Positions 1-8,556 of a stretch of DNA of 64,000 nucleotides are shown piece by piece. The position numbers and the translations under genes were made by a program. How positions within the stretch are numbered: the first letter of the stretch is position 1; every line of letters starts with the position of its first letter. This stretch comes from Sphingobacteriales bacterium 44-61 (GTDB lineage Bacteria; Bacteroidota; Bacteroidia; Chitinophagales; Chitinophagaceae). Where the stretch lies: assembly GCA_001898405.1 (NCBI GenBank), contig MKTW01000011.1, forward strand, positions 440,801 through 504,800. The letters run 5' to 3'. Below the pieces are notes generated by a model, which did not search any database, was not told the DNA's origin, and saw only the letters and a program-made list of their open reading frames with translations.

Positions 1-765
1 GATATGGTGATGGAGTTTGATTGGGTAGTAAGAGATGTGGTGAATGCATTGAGAAGAAACAATGCTTTGGATAATACCTTGCTCATTATTACATCTGATA
101 ACGGTGGCGTACCTGGTGATGCACTGCTGCCACTGGAGCGATACAAGAAAGATCTCGGTGATCAGTATTACCCTGCTCAAGCAGCCAATTATTCTCCTCA
201 ATATGTAAATCCCAAAGGCAATGCGATCGGGAAAAAAGGATGGATCACTTATGATCACCGCGCATCCGGTCCATATCTCGGGTTCAAATCAGATGCATGG
301 GAAGGCGGTCATCGCGTTCCGTTGATCATGCGCTGGCCCGGTGTCGTTAAAGCTGGAACTGTCAATAATAATATGGTGTGCAATGCAGACATGCTGGCCA
401 CTTTTGCTGAATTGGTAGGCGACCACCTTGCTGCTGGTGAAGGAGAAGACAGCTATAGCTATCTTTCCAATATTACAGGTAAATCATCAGCACAGGTCCG
501 CCGGTCGCTGACGATGGTGGCAGGAGGAAGCGGCGCTTTTGTGGTGCGGCAGGGAAACTGGAAGTATATTGAACCGGGTAAGCCGGCCTGGGGGCAAACT
601 TTTTATGCTGATGGGCCAAAGACAATGGACTATCAACTGTATGATCTGGGGAAAGACCCGCAGGAGCGGCACAACCTGTATAGTATCCAGCCTGATCGCG
701 TGAGTGCATTTAAAAAAATAATTGAGCAGGCGGAAAAACAATCGCATACTGAAGCAAACCGATAA
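1..765 (+). CDS. Sulfatase, C-terminal part (truncated by window start)
   Basis: The reading frame is open from base 1, so the gene begins upstream and only about 255 C-terminal residues are visible. The motif SDNGG after a run like NTLLIITS is the second metal-binding signature of type I (S1 family) formylglycine sulfatases, and the phrase GGHRVPLIMRWPG with the C-terminal YDLGKDPQERHNL are also typical of this family. The catalytic CxPSR motif lies outside the window. The product would hydrolyse sulfate esters, probably on a glycan, in the periplasm or outside. It is followed after 32 bp by a second sulfatase on the same strand, so it is probably the upstream member of a sulfatase operon. 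Confidence 0.9.
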   Translation, partial: DMVMEFDWVVRDVVNALRRNNALDNTLLIITSDNGGVPGDALLPLERYKKDLGDQYYPAQAANYSPQYVNPKGNAIGKKGWITYDHRASGPYLGFKSDAWEGGHRVPLIMRWPGVVKAGTVNNNMVCNADMLATFAELVGDHLAAGEGEDSYSYLSNITGKSSAQVRRSLTMVAGGSGAFVVRQGNWKYIEPGKPAWGQTFYADGPKTMDYQLYDLGKDPQERHNLYSIQPDRVSAFKKIIEQAEKQSHTEANR

Positions 766-797
766 AGGCATAATGATTTTCTTTAAACAAACTAAGT

Positions 798-2426
798 ATG
801 GGAAACATAATAAAGAATAAGCCGGGGTTACATTTATTTTTTGTTTTGACGATGATGTTGTGGTGTTTTGTGACGGATGCGCAGCAACCGGCAAAAAAAA
901 TGAACGTGATCTTTTTCCTGGTCGATGACCTGGGATGGAATGATGTGCAGTGCAATAATCCCAATTCTTTTTATGAAACACCGAATATCAATTCATTTGC
1001 CAAAGAGGGTACCAGATTTACCAATGCTTATGCATCCTGTCATGTATGCTCACCTTCACGCGCCAGCATCATGACTGGCAAATATCCTGCACGTTTGCAG
1101 TTGACCGACTGGCTGCCGGGAAGAAAGGATTATGCATTCCAGCAATTGAAAAATGCGCCGATCAACCAGCATCTGCCATTTGAGGACAAGACGATAGCGG
1201 AAACGTTTAAAGAAAACGGCTACCGTACAGCGATATTTGGCAAATGGCATCTTGGAGAAGACAGTTCTTCTCCTTTACAGCATGGATTTGATTACCGGGT
1301 GACCGAATGGAACAAAGGCTGGCCACTTACTTACTATTCACCGTTCCGGTTAAAAGGACTGGAAGGCCCTGATGGAGAATACCTCACAGACAGGCTCACT
1401 ACGGAAGCGCTGAAATATATTGAGCAGAACAAGGATGCTCCCTTTTTTATGTACCTCTCTCATTTTGCTGTTCATGATCCGATAGAAGGCCGTGCGGACC
1501 TGGTGAAAAAATACCAGGAAAAATTAAAGAAGCTGCCACCGTCTGCAATGCCGTATATACTGGAAGGCAACCCGGACGACCCTAATCCTCTATCAAGGCA
1601 GGCGTTGGATGAAATGATACAACAAAAAGAATATGCAGGTTATTCGATCTTGCCTCATCGTACCGTTAAAATAAAGCAACGGCAGGATAATGTGCAGTTC
1701 GCTGCTGTGGTGGAAAGCATGGATGAAAGTCTTGGCCGGGTACTTGCCAAATTAAAGGAACTGGGATTGGAAGATAATACCATTGTCGTATTCGTGTCTG
1801 ATAACGGCGGCATGTCGGGTGCCAATTTTGCCAGGCCCGGCAAAAAATTTGGTGAAGCTGCACTGGATAAGGAATTCGCTACTTCCAATCTGCCTTTGCG
1901 CGGTGCTAAAGGATGGTTTTATGAAGGTGGCATCCGTGTGCCAATGATCGTAAAATGGCCGGGTCATAACACCCCCAACACAACGACCGATGTGCCCGTG
2001 ATCAGTACAGATTTTTATCCAACGCTTTTAAAAATGGCAGGTATTGCAGGCAATCCCAAACAGACGCTCGATGGAGTGGACTTCAGCCCGCTTCTGGAAG
2101 GAGGTGGAATAAAGGAGCGGAACCTGTATTGGCATTTTCCGCATTATAGCAATCACGGCATGCAAAGCCCGGGAGGGGCCATGCGCAGTGGTGACTACAA
2201 GTTGCTGGAATATTTCGAGAATGGAACGGTGCAACTTTTTGATTTAAGAACAGATCCTTATGAGCAGCATGACCTTGCTGCAACAATGCCGGGTAAAGTA
2301 AAAAAGATGAAAAAACAATTACATGCCTGGCAGAAAAAAGTACATGCGGCTAAGATGGAGCCTAATCCGGGTTACCAGCCAGATACCACCCCACAAACGG
2401 CGACAACTCCTTTAGATACGAAGTAA
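798..2426 (+). CDS. Secreted sulfatase (S1 family)
   Basis: A 542-residue formylglycine-dependent sulfatase. An N-terminal signal peptide ends near the AQQ at residues 28-30. The metal-binding DD is at residues 43-44, and the catalytic motif CSPSR is at 84-88, with Cys84 the residue expected to be oxidised to formylglycine. SDNGG and GGIRVPMIVKWPG follow in the C-terminal half. Length and motif order are normal for the family. It should remove sulfate from a carbohydrate or similar ester in the periplasm; the substrate cannot be read from sequence. The stop codon overlaps a possible ATG of the next gene (TAATG), which suggests co-transcription. A maturase (anaerobic anSME or FGE) is required for formylglycine formation and is not in this window. 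Confidence 0.93.
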   Translation: MGNIIKNKPGLHLFFVLTMMLWCFVTDAQQPAKKMNVIFFLVDDLGWNDVQCNNPNSFYETPNINSFAKEGTRFTNAYASCHVCSPSRASIMTGKYPARLQLTDWLPGRKDYAFQQLKNAPINQHLPFEDKTIAETFKENGYRTAIFGKWHLGEDSSSPLQHGFDYRVTEWNKGWPLTYYSPFRLKGLEGPDGEYLTDRLTTEALKYIEQNKDAPFFMYLSHFAVHDPIEGRADLVKKYQEKLKKLPPSAMPYILEGNPDDPNPLSRQALDEMIQQKEYAGYSILPHRTVKIKQRQDNVQFAAVVESMDESLGRVLAKLKELGLEDNTIVVFVSDNGGMSGANFARPGKKFGEAALDKEFATSNLPLRGAKGWFYEGGIRVPMIVKWPGHNTPNTTTDVPVISTDFYPTLLKMAGIAGNPKQTLDGVDFSPLLEGGGIKERNLYWHFPHYSNHGMQSPGGAMRSGDYKLLEYFENGTVQLFDLRTDPYEQHDLAATMPGKVKKMKKQLHAWQKKVHAAKMEPNPGYQPDTTPQTATTPLDTK

Positions 2427-2461
2427 TGAAAAAAGATATTTTGAACTTTCAATCAATCAGT

Positions 2462-4024
2462 ATGAAAAAAGTAAAGATGGTATTGCTCTCTTCCCTGGTA
2501 GTTGCCGGGATCTCCTGCAGTGAAAAAGGTTCTGAGTCATCTGCACAAGGCAAATTGCCTGAAAAAGTTACCATGTCTGTCGATAAATTAAAAGACAAGA
2601 TCAAAGGTGGCTGGGCAGGCCAGACCATTGGGGTTACTTATGGCGGGCCTACAGAGTTCAAGTACAATGGAACTTTTATCCAGGATTATCAGCCCATTGT
2701 ATGGTACGATGGTTATCTTAAAAAGACCATGGAAGAGATCCCGGGTCTGTATGATGATGTGTACATGGACCTCACTTTTGTAGATGTTCTGGAGCGCCTC
2801 GGCCATGATGCACCGGTAGATTCTTTTGCCCAGGCATTTGCCCATGCTGAATATAAATTATGGCATGCCAACCAGGCTGCCCGGTATAATATATTAAATG
2901 GTATGAAGCCGCCGCAAACCGGTCATTGGGAGAACAATCCGCATGCTGATGATATCGATTACCAGATTGAAGCAGATTATGCAGGACTGATGAGCCCTGG
3001 CATGCCTAATGCAGCGTCGGAGATCAGCGATAAAGTAGGCCATATCATGAATTACGGAGATGGCTGGTATGGCGGTGTGTATGTAGGCGCTATGTATTCA
3101 CTGGCTTTTGTTTCCGATGATATTCATTTTGTGGTGAATGAAGCGCTGAAAACCATTCCCGCTCAAAGTAATTTCTATAAGTGTATGTCGGATGTGATCA
3201 AATGGCATAAGCAATACCCGAACGACTGGAAACAGACCTGGTTTGAATTGCAGAAAAAATGGGCTGATGATATTGGCTGCCCGGATGGCACTTTTATCGC
3301 CTTTAACATTGATGCTACTATCAATGCAGCATATATCCTGTTGGGATTGTTGTATGGTGACGGTGATTATGGAAAAACGCTTGAGATCGCTACACGTGCA
3401 GGACAGGATTCTGATTGTAACCCTTCATCTGCCGGAGGGATCCTTGGCACTATCATCGGCTATGATAAAATACCAGCTTACTGGAAAATGGGATTGAAAG
3501 ACATTGAAGACATGAATTTCAAATACACTACCATGTCGCTGAACAAAGTATACGATATCGGGTACAAGCATGCTGCAGAAACCATCAAAAGAAATGGCGG
3601 TACTGTAACTGATAAGGATGTAACTATTAAAGTGCAGGCGCCTGCCACAGTGAAATTTGAAAAATCATTTGAAGGACTGGTACCTGTAGCCAAACATGAG
3701 TTTACCGACACCATTACCGGCGAGCATCAGTTTGAATTTGAAGGAACGGGTTTTGTATTGCGCGGCCGGGCTGCAAAAAAGAGAAACGATTTGCCTGATG
3801 CTGTTCTTGAAGCAGCAGTGTTTGTAGATGGAAAGGAATTAGGCACTTACCAGTTCCCAACCAATTTCACGACACGCCGTCTGGAGATTGCCTGGAAATA
3901 TCAGTTGCCCAATACAAAACATACGGTGAAGATCGTTGCCAAAAAAATACCACAGGGTTATGAGCTCCGGCCAACGGAATATATTGTGTATTCAGATAAG
4001 CCACTGCCCAAGGAACAACATTAA
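2462..4024 (+). CDS. Lipoprotein ADP-ribosylglycohydrolase family protein
   Basis: The protein carries hallmarks of the ADP-ribosylglycohydrolase fold. These are KGGWAGQTIG near the N-terminus, DDVYMDLTF (the DDxxMD-type metal site), and AGQDSDCNPSSAGGILG in the C-terminal half of the domain (the DxDxN metal ligands). About 130 extra C-terminal residues form a separate, unrecognised beta-rich domain. I chose the ATG at 2462 because it gives a compact lipoprotein signal with Cys at residue 20 after VVAGIS. An upstream ATG at 2426 overlaps the previous stop and would add 12 residues. In Bacteroidetes glycan loci this fold often acts on something other than protein-linked ADP-ribose. Its place between sulfatases suggests a glycan or nucleoside-like substrate, which is inference. 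Confidence 0.82.
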   Translation: MKKVKMVLLSSLVVAGISCSEKGSESSAQGKLPEKVTMSVDKLKDKIKGGWAGQTIGVTYGGPTEFKYNGTFIQDYQPIVWYDGYLKKTMEEIPGLYDDVYMDLTFVDVLERLGHDAPVDSFAQAFAHAEYKLWHANQAARYNILNGMKPPQTGHWENNPHADDIDYQIEADYAGLMSPGMPNAASEISDKVGHIMNYGDGWYGGVYVGAMYSLAFVSDDIHFVVNEALKTIPAQSNFYKCMSDVIKWHKQYPNDWKQTWFELQKKWADDIGCPDGTFIAFNIDATINAAYILLGLLYGDGDYGKTLEIATRAGQDSDCNPSSAGGILGTIIGYDKIPAYWKMGLKDIEDMNFKYTTMSLNKVYDIGYKHAAETIKRNGGTVTDKDVTIKVQAPATVKFEKSFEGLVPVAKHEFTDTITGEHQFEFEGTGFVLRGRAAKKRNDLPDAVLEAAVFVDGKELGTYQFPTNFTTRRLEIAWKYQLPNTKHTVKIVAKKIPQGYELRPTEYIVYSDKPLPKEQH

Positions 4025-4030
4025 AAGGTC

Positions 4031-4060
4031 AGGATGCATGCATAATGCATCCTGTTTTTA
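4031..4060 (+). terminator. Rho-independent terminator
   Basis: A perfect 9-bp stem (AGGATGCAT at 4031-4039 with ATGCATCCT at 4045-4053) is followed by GTTTTTA, directly after the ADP-ribosylglycohydrolase-like gene. It sits 23 bp before the next sulfatase, so it may only partly terminate, or the next gene may have its own promoter. Confidence 0.7.
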
Positions 4061-4082
4061 ATAACCAATTGAATCCCGCAAA

Positions 4083-5849
4083 ATGTTTAAACACGGATTT
4101 ATTCTTCTTATCAGCATTCTGTTGTGCAGGATCTTGCCGGCGCAACAGGCAGATCACCGGCCAAATGTGATCATTGTATTATCTGACGACCAGGGATATG
4201 GAGATTTTTCCTGTACAGGCAACCCGGTATTAAAAACCCCTGCGCTGGATAAAATGTATAACGAAGGCATTCGCATGAGTAATTTTCATGTCAGCCCTTT
4301 ATGTACTCCTTCGCGCGGGCAACTGATGAGCGGGCTGGATGCAATGAACAATAAAGCAAGCAATGTACTCACCGGCCGGGGCCTTATCCGTCGCGATGCA
4401 GTCATTATGCCGGAAGTGTTCCGTGATAACGGGTATCTTACCGGTATCTTCGGCAAATGGCACCTGGGTGATGTGTACCCCGACAGGCCAATGGACCGTG
4501 GCTTTCAAAAAAGCATCTGGACCAAAGGATGGGGCCTTTTATCCGAAACAGAATTTGATAATGATTATTATAAAACGCGTTACCAGGACAGTCTTGAAAT
4601 AAAATATTCTGATAAATACTGTACCGACCTGTGGTTTGATGAAGCAATGAAGTGGATGGATGGGCTCAATGGCCAAGCCAGGCCTTTCTTCACCTATATT
4701 GCACTGAATGCTCCTCATGGCCCGTTCTATGCACCGGAAGAGGAAGCTGCCAAATACCGCGGTAAAGTTGCTGACAGTGCTACCGCCTCTTTCCTGGGCA
4801 TGGTCAGCAATATCGACAAGAACATGGCGAAACTGGACGAATGGCTGATCAAACGGAACCTGAAGAATAATACGATCGTTATTTTCATGAATGACAATGG
4901 GGGGACAGGAGGAGTGAAAGTGTATAACGCCGGTATGCGCGGGGAAAAAACAAGTGTGTATGATGGCGGACATCGTGCCGCCTGCTTCATTAGCTGGCCT
5001 GGCGGCAGCTTCGGGCCTGCGCGTACCATCGATTACGCATCCAATATACAGGACCTGCTGCCGACCTTTATTGATCTGCTCGGAATGAAGTTGAAAAAGA
5101 AACAATCTTTTGATGGGATAAGCCTGAAGCGGGTACTGGAACAACCAGGAAAACATTTTGATAACAGGATGTTCGTGGTGCAATATACCGGCAAAGAAAA
5201 GCCTGAGAAATATTTCAGTTGCGTGGTATGGGATAACTGGCGCCTGGTAAATGGAAATGAATTGTATGATATCAGTAAAGATCCCGGTCAGCAACAGGAT
5301 ATTGCGACCGCATATCCCACCGTTGCTGCAAAGATGAAAAATCACTATGAGAAATGGTGGAAAAAACTGGAGCCGGTGATCTTTAATTATGTTCCCGTTA
5401 TTATAGGCAGTGAAAAAGAAAATCCTGTATTGCTCAGTTCAAACGGTTGGGTCGGGGCAGGGGGGATCAATACGCAATGGGGTGTAGCTATGGCAAACGG
5501 AAATGTGAAGGGAGGTACCTGGGACATTTTTGCAGAAGCTGACGGTATATATCAACTGGAACTGAGCCGCTGGCCTCCGCATTTGAATCGTTCGCTCACT
5601 GTAGCCGGCCCCAATGCAGGCGTAGGCGGCACCTGGATCCGGCCCGGTAAAGCCATACCGATCGTGTATGGAGTAGTTTCGTTGAACCACGGAGAAGAAG
5701 TGGTAGCGAAAGCCGAACCGGGATCGGATAAGATCATTATTCAAATGAAAATGAAAAAAGGAGCCAATGAATTGCAGGCATGGTTCCGTGACAAAGATGG
5801 AAAAGATAACTGTGCCGCATATTACGTCAACGTAGAAAAGCTGCGTTGA
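4083..5849 (+). CDS. Secreted arylsulfatase-like sulfatase (S1 family)
   Basis: A 588-residue sulfatase with an N-terminal signal peptide (cleavage near LPAQQ, residues 18-22). The metal site SDDQGYGD is near residues 34-41 and the formylglycine motif CTPSR is at 74-78, followed by NDNGG. The region after about residue 440 forms an extra C-terminal domain with Trp-rich beta segments (WDIFAEADGIYQLELSRWP), longer than in minimal sulfatases. It is the third sulfatase in this cluster and differs clearly in sequence from the other two, consistent with a set acting on different sulfate positions of one polymer. A hairpin that includes its stop codon lies between it and the convergent carbonic anhydrase gene. 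Confidence 0.93.
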   Translation: MFKHGFILLISILLCRILPAQQADHRPNVIIVLSDDQGYGDFSCTGNPVLKTPALDKMYNEGIRMSNFHVSPLCTPSRGQLMSGLDAMNNKASNVLTGRGLIRRDAVIMPEVFRDNGYLTGIFGKWHLGDVYPDRPMDRGFQKSIWTKGWGLLSETEFDNDYYKTRYQDSLEIKYSDKYCTDLWFDEAMKWMDGLNGQARPFFTYIALNAPHGPFYAPEEEAAKYRGKVADSATASFLGMVSNIDKNMAKLDEWLIKRNLKNNTIVIFMNDNGGTGGVKVYNAGMRGEKTSVYDGGHRAACFISWPGGSFGPARTIDYASNIQDLLPTFIDLLGMKLKKKQSFDGISLKRVLEQPGKHFDNRMFVVQYTGKEKPEKYFSCVVWDNWRLVNGNELYDISKDPGQQQDIATAYPTVAAKMKNHYEKWWKKLEPVIFNYVPVIIGSEKENPVLLSSNGWVGAGGINTQWGVAMANGNVKGGTWDIFAEADGIYQLELSRWPPHLNRSLTVAGPNAGVGGTWIRPGKAIPIVYGVVSLNHGEEVVAKAEPGSDKIIIQMKMKKGANELQAWFRDKDGKDNCAAYYVNVEKLR

Positions 5850-5855
5850 CGTAAT
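5821..5855. terminator. Inverted repeat between convergent genes
   Basis: Twelve-base arms (ATTACGTCAACG at 5821-5832 and its complement at 5844-5855) flank an 11-base loop and span the stop codon of the sulfatase at 5847-5849. There is no clear T tract on either strand, so a role as a bidirectional terminator is only plausible. Confidence 0.4.
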
Positions 5856-5862
5856 ATTGCTG

Positions 5863-6501
5863 CTATTTAAAAGCGAAAACTTTCCCTAAAGCCTCATTGC
5901 TTGTAAATGTATTATTAAGATCGACCAGTTCGCCTGTCCCGATATGAATAACCGTGCCGTGGATCGCTAAATCCTGGTTGTTTTTCCATGCATTCTGAAC
6001 GATTGAGGTGGTGCAGAGATTGAAAACCTGCTCTTTTACATTCAGCTCTACTAACCGGTCCGCTTTCTTTTCAATATCATCGATGGCATCGATCTCTTTT
6101 GCATACAAACGGTAAACGTCTTTGATATGACTTAACCAGTTATCAATAATGCCAAACTGCTTCCCACTCAGTGAAGCAGCAACACCACCACAGCCATAAT
6201 GGCCGGCAACAATAATATGCTTTACCTTCAGGATATTCACCGCATAGTCCAGTACAGACAACATGCTCATATCGGAGTGTATACACATATTAGCTATGTT
6301 ACGGTGAACAAACACTTCTCCGGGTTTTTTCCCGGTGATCTCATTTGCCGGAACCCTGCTGTCTGCACAACCGATCCATAAAATTTCAGGATTCTGACCT
6401 TTTGCAAGTTGTTCAAACCGGCTTGTCTTATCATTTCTGACGAAATTCATCCAGTCTTTATTGCCTTCCAGAATTTTCTGCAGACCTTCTTTATTTTCCA
6501 T
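5863..6501 (-). CDS. Beta-class carbonic anhydrase
   Basis: A 212-residue cytosolic enzyme interconverting CO2 and bicarbonate. The zinc ligands of beta-class enzymes are all present: Cys45 with Asp47 in CADSRVP, and His101 and Cys104 in HYGCGG. The active-site Asp/Arg pair (CADSR) is intact. Length is usual for the family. It is a single gene, convergent with the sulfatase and followed by 87 bp before the next gene's end. Bicarbonate supply for carboxylases and pH control are the expected roles. Confidence 0.95.
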   Translation of the reverse strand: MENKEGLQKILEGNKDWMNFVRNDKTSRFEQLAKGQNPEILWIGCADSRVPANEITGKKPGEVFVHRNIANMCIHSDMSMLSVLDYAVNILKVKHIIVAGHYGCGGVAASLSGKQFGIIDNWLSHIKDVYRLYAKEIDAIDDIEKKADRLVELNVKEQVFNLCTTSIVQNAWKNNQDLAIHGTVIHIGTGELVDLNNTFTSNEALGKVFAFK

Positions 6502-6588
6502 ATTTTATTTTTTGAGTCGGGTTTATCTGAGCTGATCCCATTTCCAATCACAAAATTATTCAGGGATCTGAGATGAAACATCTTATTT

Positions 6589-8199
6589 CTAATTACTCCA
6601 GCTACCTATATTGGATAACCCCCAATGATCCGGGTCTGCATGTTTGAAATCCGATTTATAACGGTCGGGGATCTCTTCCAGGAAAGAACCGGTTGCATAG
6701 GTGGGAAAGATCTCTTCATAAGTGGACATGGACTGGAATGAAGTCCTTCTGTAAATATGCGAGCGAGTAATATTTTCCTTTCGTTCGAGGCCTGATGCAC
6801 CTAATAATTCCACAACACTTTCGATAGTATTCCTGTGAAAATTAGCTACCCTGGTTTTTTTATCTTCTACAACAAGCCCGACAGTTAACCTGGGGTCCTG
6901 TGTTGCCACACCTACAGGGCATTTATTCGTATTGCACAACAGCGCCTGGATGCAACCTACGGCCATCATCATCGCCCTTGCAGAATAGCAGGCATCGGCT
7001 CCCAATGCCATTGCCCGTACAATATGAAAGCCAGTGATGATTTTGCCTGATGCCAGTATTTTGATATGCCTGCGGACATTCAGGCCATTGAGGATATTAT
7101 GCACGAAATTCAAACCATCCAATAATGGCGCACCTACATAATTGGAGAATTCCTGTGGTGCAGCGCCTGTTCCTCCTTCAGCACCATCTACTGTAATAAA
7201 ATCAGGATAAATGTCCAGTTCCATCATCGCTTTGCAAATACCGATAAATTCACTTTTATGGCCGATACACAGCTTGAATCCAATGGGTTTGCCACCGGAA
7301 AGCTCCCTGAGTTTCTTGATAAAATATATCAGTTCCCTGGGCGTACCGAATGCTTTATGGTAAGGAGGGGAAGCTACTACTGTGTGCGGTTCTATATTTC
7401 TAATGGCTGCAATTTCAGGAGTGTTCTTTGAAGCAGGAAGAATGCCTCCATGCCCGGGCTTGGCACCCTGGGATATTTTTATCTCGATCATTTTCACCTG
7501 CGGAAGCTGTGCTTTTTCGTGGAACAGTTCTTCGCTGAAATTACCATCGGCCGTTCTGCACCCGAAATAACCGGTACCGATCTGCCATATAACATCTCCT
7601 CCGTGTTTTAGGTGAAACGGGCTTAAGCCACCTTCACCTGTATTGTGAGCGAAGCCTCCGATCTTGGCCCCGGCATTCATGGCTTCAACGGCATTGGAAC
7701 TAAGTGCTCCATAACTCATTGCCGATACATTATAGATGCTGCAGGAATAAGGCTGGGTGCAGTCTTTATTGCCTATCATTACTCTTGGGTTGTGGTCCAG
7801 CAGGTTAAAATCTTTCGGTGCCATGGAATGGCACATCCATTCGTATCCCTCTGAATATACGTCCAACTGTGTACCAAAAGGCATGGTGTCATTTTCCTTT
7901 TTTGCCCGTTGGTAGATAGTGGACCGGTCGATCCTGTTGATGGGCCTGCCGTCAATATCCGACTCAATGAAATATTGATAAATTTTGGGGCGGAGCTCTT
8001 CCATTAAGAACCTTAACCTGCCAAAAACCGGGTAAATCCGCATAATAGAATGCTTGGTTTGGAGCATATCGTAATATCCTAAACAAGTAAGGATAAATAC
8101 AATGGCTAAAATAACATACCAATTGGGGTTCAGGTAGAGGGCAAGGGAAAACGTGATAAGGATCAGCAATGTGGAAATGATGATGAAACTTCGTCTCAT
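6589..8199 (-). CDS. FMN-binding glutamate synthase family protein (GltB2-type)
   Basis: This stand-alone protein corresponds to the central FMN/Fe-S domain of the glutamate synthase large subunit. Signatures are KPGHGG, TVDGAEGGTGAAP, ASGKIITG, and three cysteines spaced C-x5-C-x4-C (residues 416, 422, 427 from the chosen start), which bind the 3Fe-4S cluster. Two hydrophobic segments near the N-terminus suggest membrane anchoring. The ATG at 8199 was chosen because it starts a standard MRR-hydrophobic N-terminus; upstream there is only a TTG. There is no glutaminase domain, so this is not a complete GOGAT. Such proteins are widespread in Bacteroidetes but their reaction is not established. 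Confidence 0.88.
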   Translation of the reverse strand: MRRSFIIISTLLILITFSLALYLNPNWYVILAIVFILTCLGYYDMLQTKHSIMRIYPVFGRLRFLMEELRPKIYQYFIESDIDGRPINRIDRSTIYQRAKKENDTMPFGTQLDVYSEGYEWMCHSMAPKDFNLLDHNPRVMIGNKDCTQPYSCSIYNVSAMSYGALSSNAVEAMNAGAKIGGFAHNTGEGGLSPFHLKHGGDVIWQIGTGYFGCRTADGNFSEELFHEKAQLPQVKMIEIKISQGAKPGHGGILPASKNTPEIAAIRNIEPHTVVASPPYHKAFGTPRELIYFIKKLRELSGGKPIGFKLCIGHKSEFIGICKAMMELDIYPDFITVDGAEGGTGAAPQEFSNYVGAPLLDGLNFVHNILNGLNVRRHIKILASGKIITGFHIVRAMALGADACYSARAMMMAVGCIQALLCNTNKCPVGVATQDPRLTVGLVVEDKKTRVANFHRNTIESVVELLGASGLERKENITRSHIYRRTSFQSMSTYEEIFPTYATGSFLEEIPDRYKSDFKHADPDHWGLSNIGSWSN

Positions 8200-8556
8200 A
8201 ATGATATTATTTATTTTAGCTAATCGAAAAGGAGGTGTTTGCCAGTTGTATTTTCCTTCTGTTCCAGGCAAAATGAATTACCAACAGAAGGATTTACCTG
8301 GGAAAGACACTGTTATTAGCAATGATCAGAAGTATATACCGGGATGACTTCATAGGTTGTCGTGCACACGAAAATAGCACTTTTATTGCTTGAAGTATTT
8401 TTTGCTTTACCCCCTCTGTTAATGCTGAAGCTCACAATTGATCTTGATGAATTCGTTTTTTATACATAAGGAAAAGGGGGCAAAATGCCCCCTTAACTAA
8501 ATCAGCAACTGTACCTACCGTTTTATTCCTGGCGATTGGAAACTCTATTCATATTT
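8200..8556. other. Intergenic region of 357 bp
   Basis: Apart from the hairpin at 8474-8494 I see no gene here. A 64-codon plus-strand frame crosses the end of the neighbouring gene but has no recognisable protein character. The part next to 8199 should hold the promoter of the GltB2-type gene; no convincing TAnnTTTG element stood out. Confidence 0.5.
8474..8494 (-). terminator. Rho-independent terminator of the glycine-rich protein gene
   Basis: On the minus strand AAGGGGGCA, a three-base loop and TGCCCCCTT form a strong stem, followed by TTCC. It lies about 60 bp downstream of the stop codon of the minus-strand gene ending at 8557. Confidence 0.7.

Noticed and set aside
4539-5345. A 268-codon minus-strand frame within the sulfatase gene
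   Set aside because: It is antisense to a gene with clear catalytic motifs and shows no recognisable protein features.
8153-8347. A 64-codon plus-strand frame with a GGAGG sequence at 8231
   Set aside because: It overlaps the start of the GltB2-type gene on the other strand, has no protein character, and the GGAGG is not followed by a well-spaced start codon.
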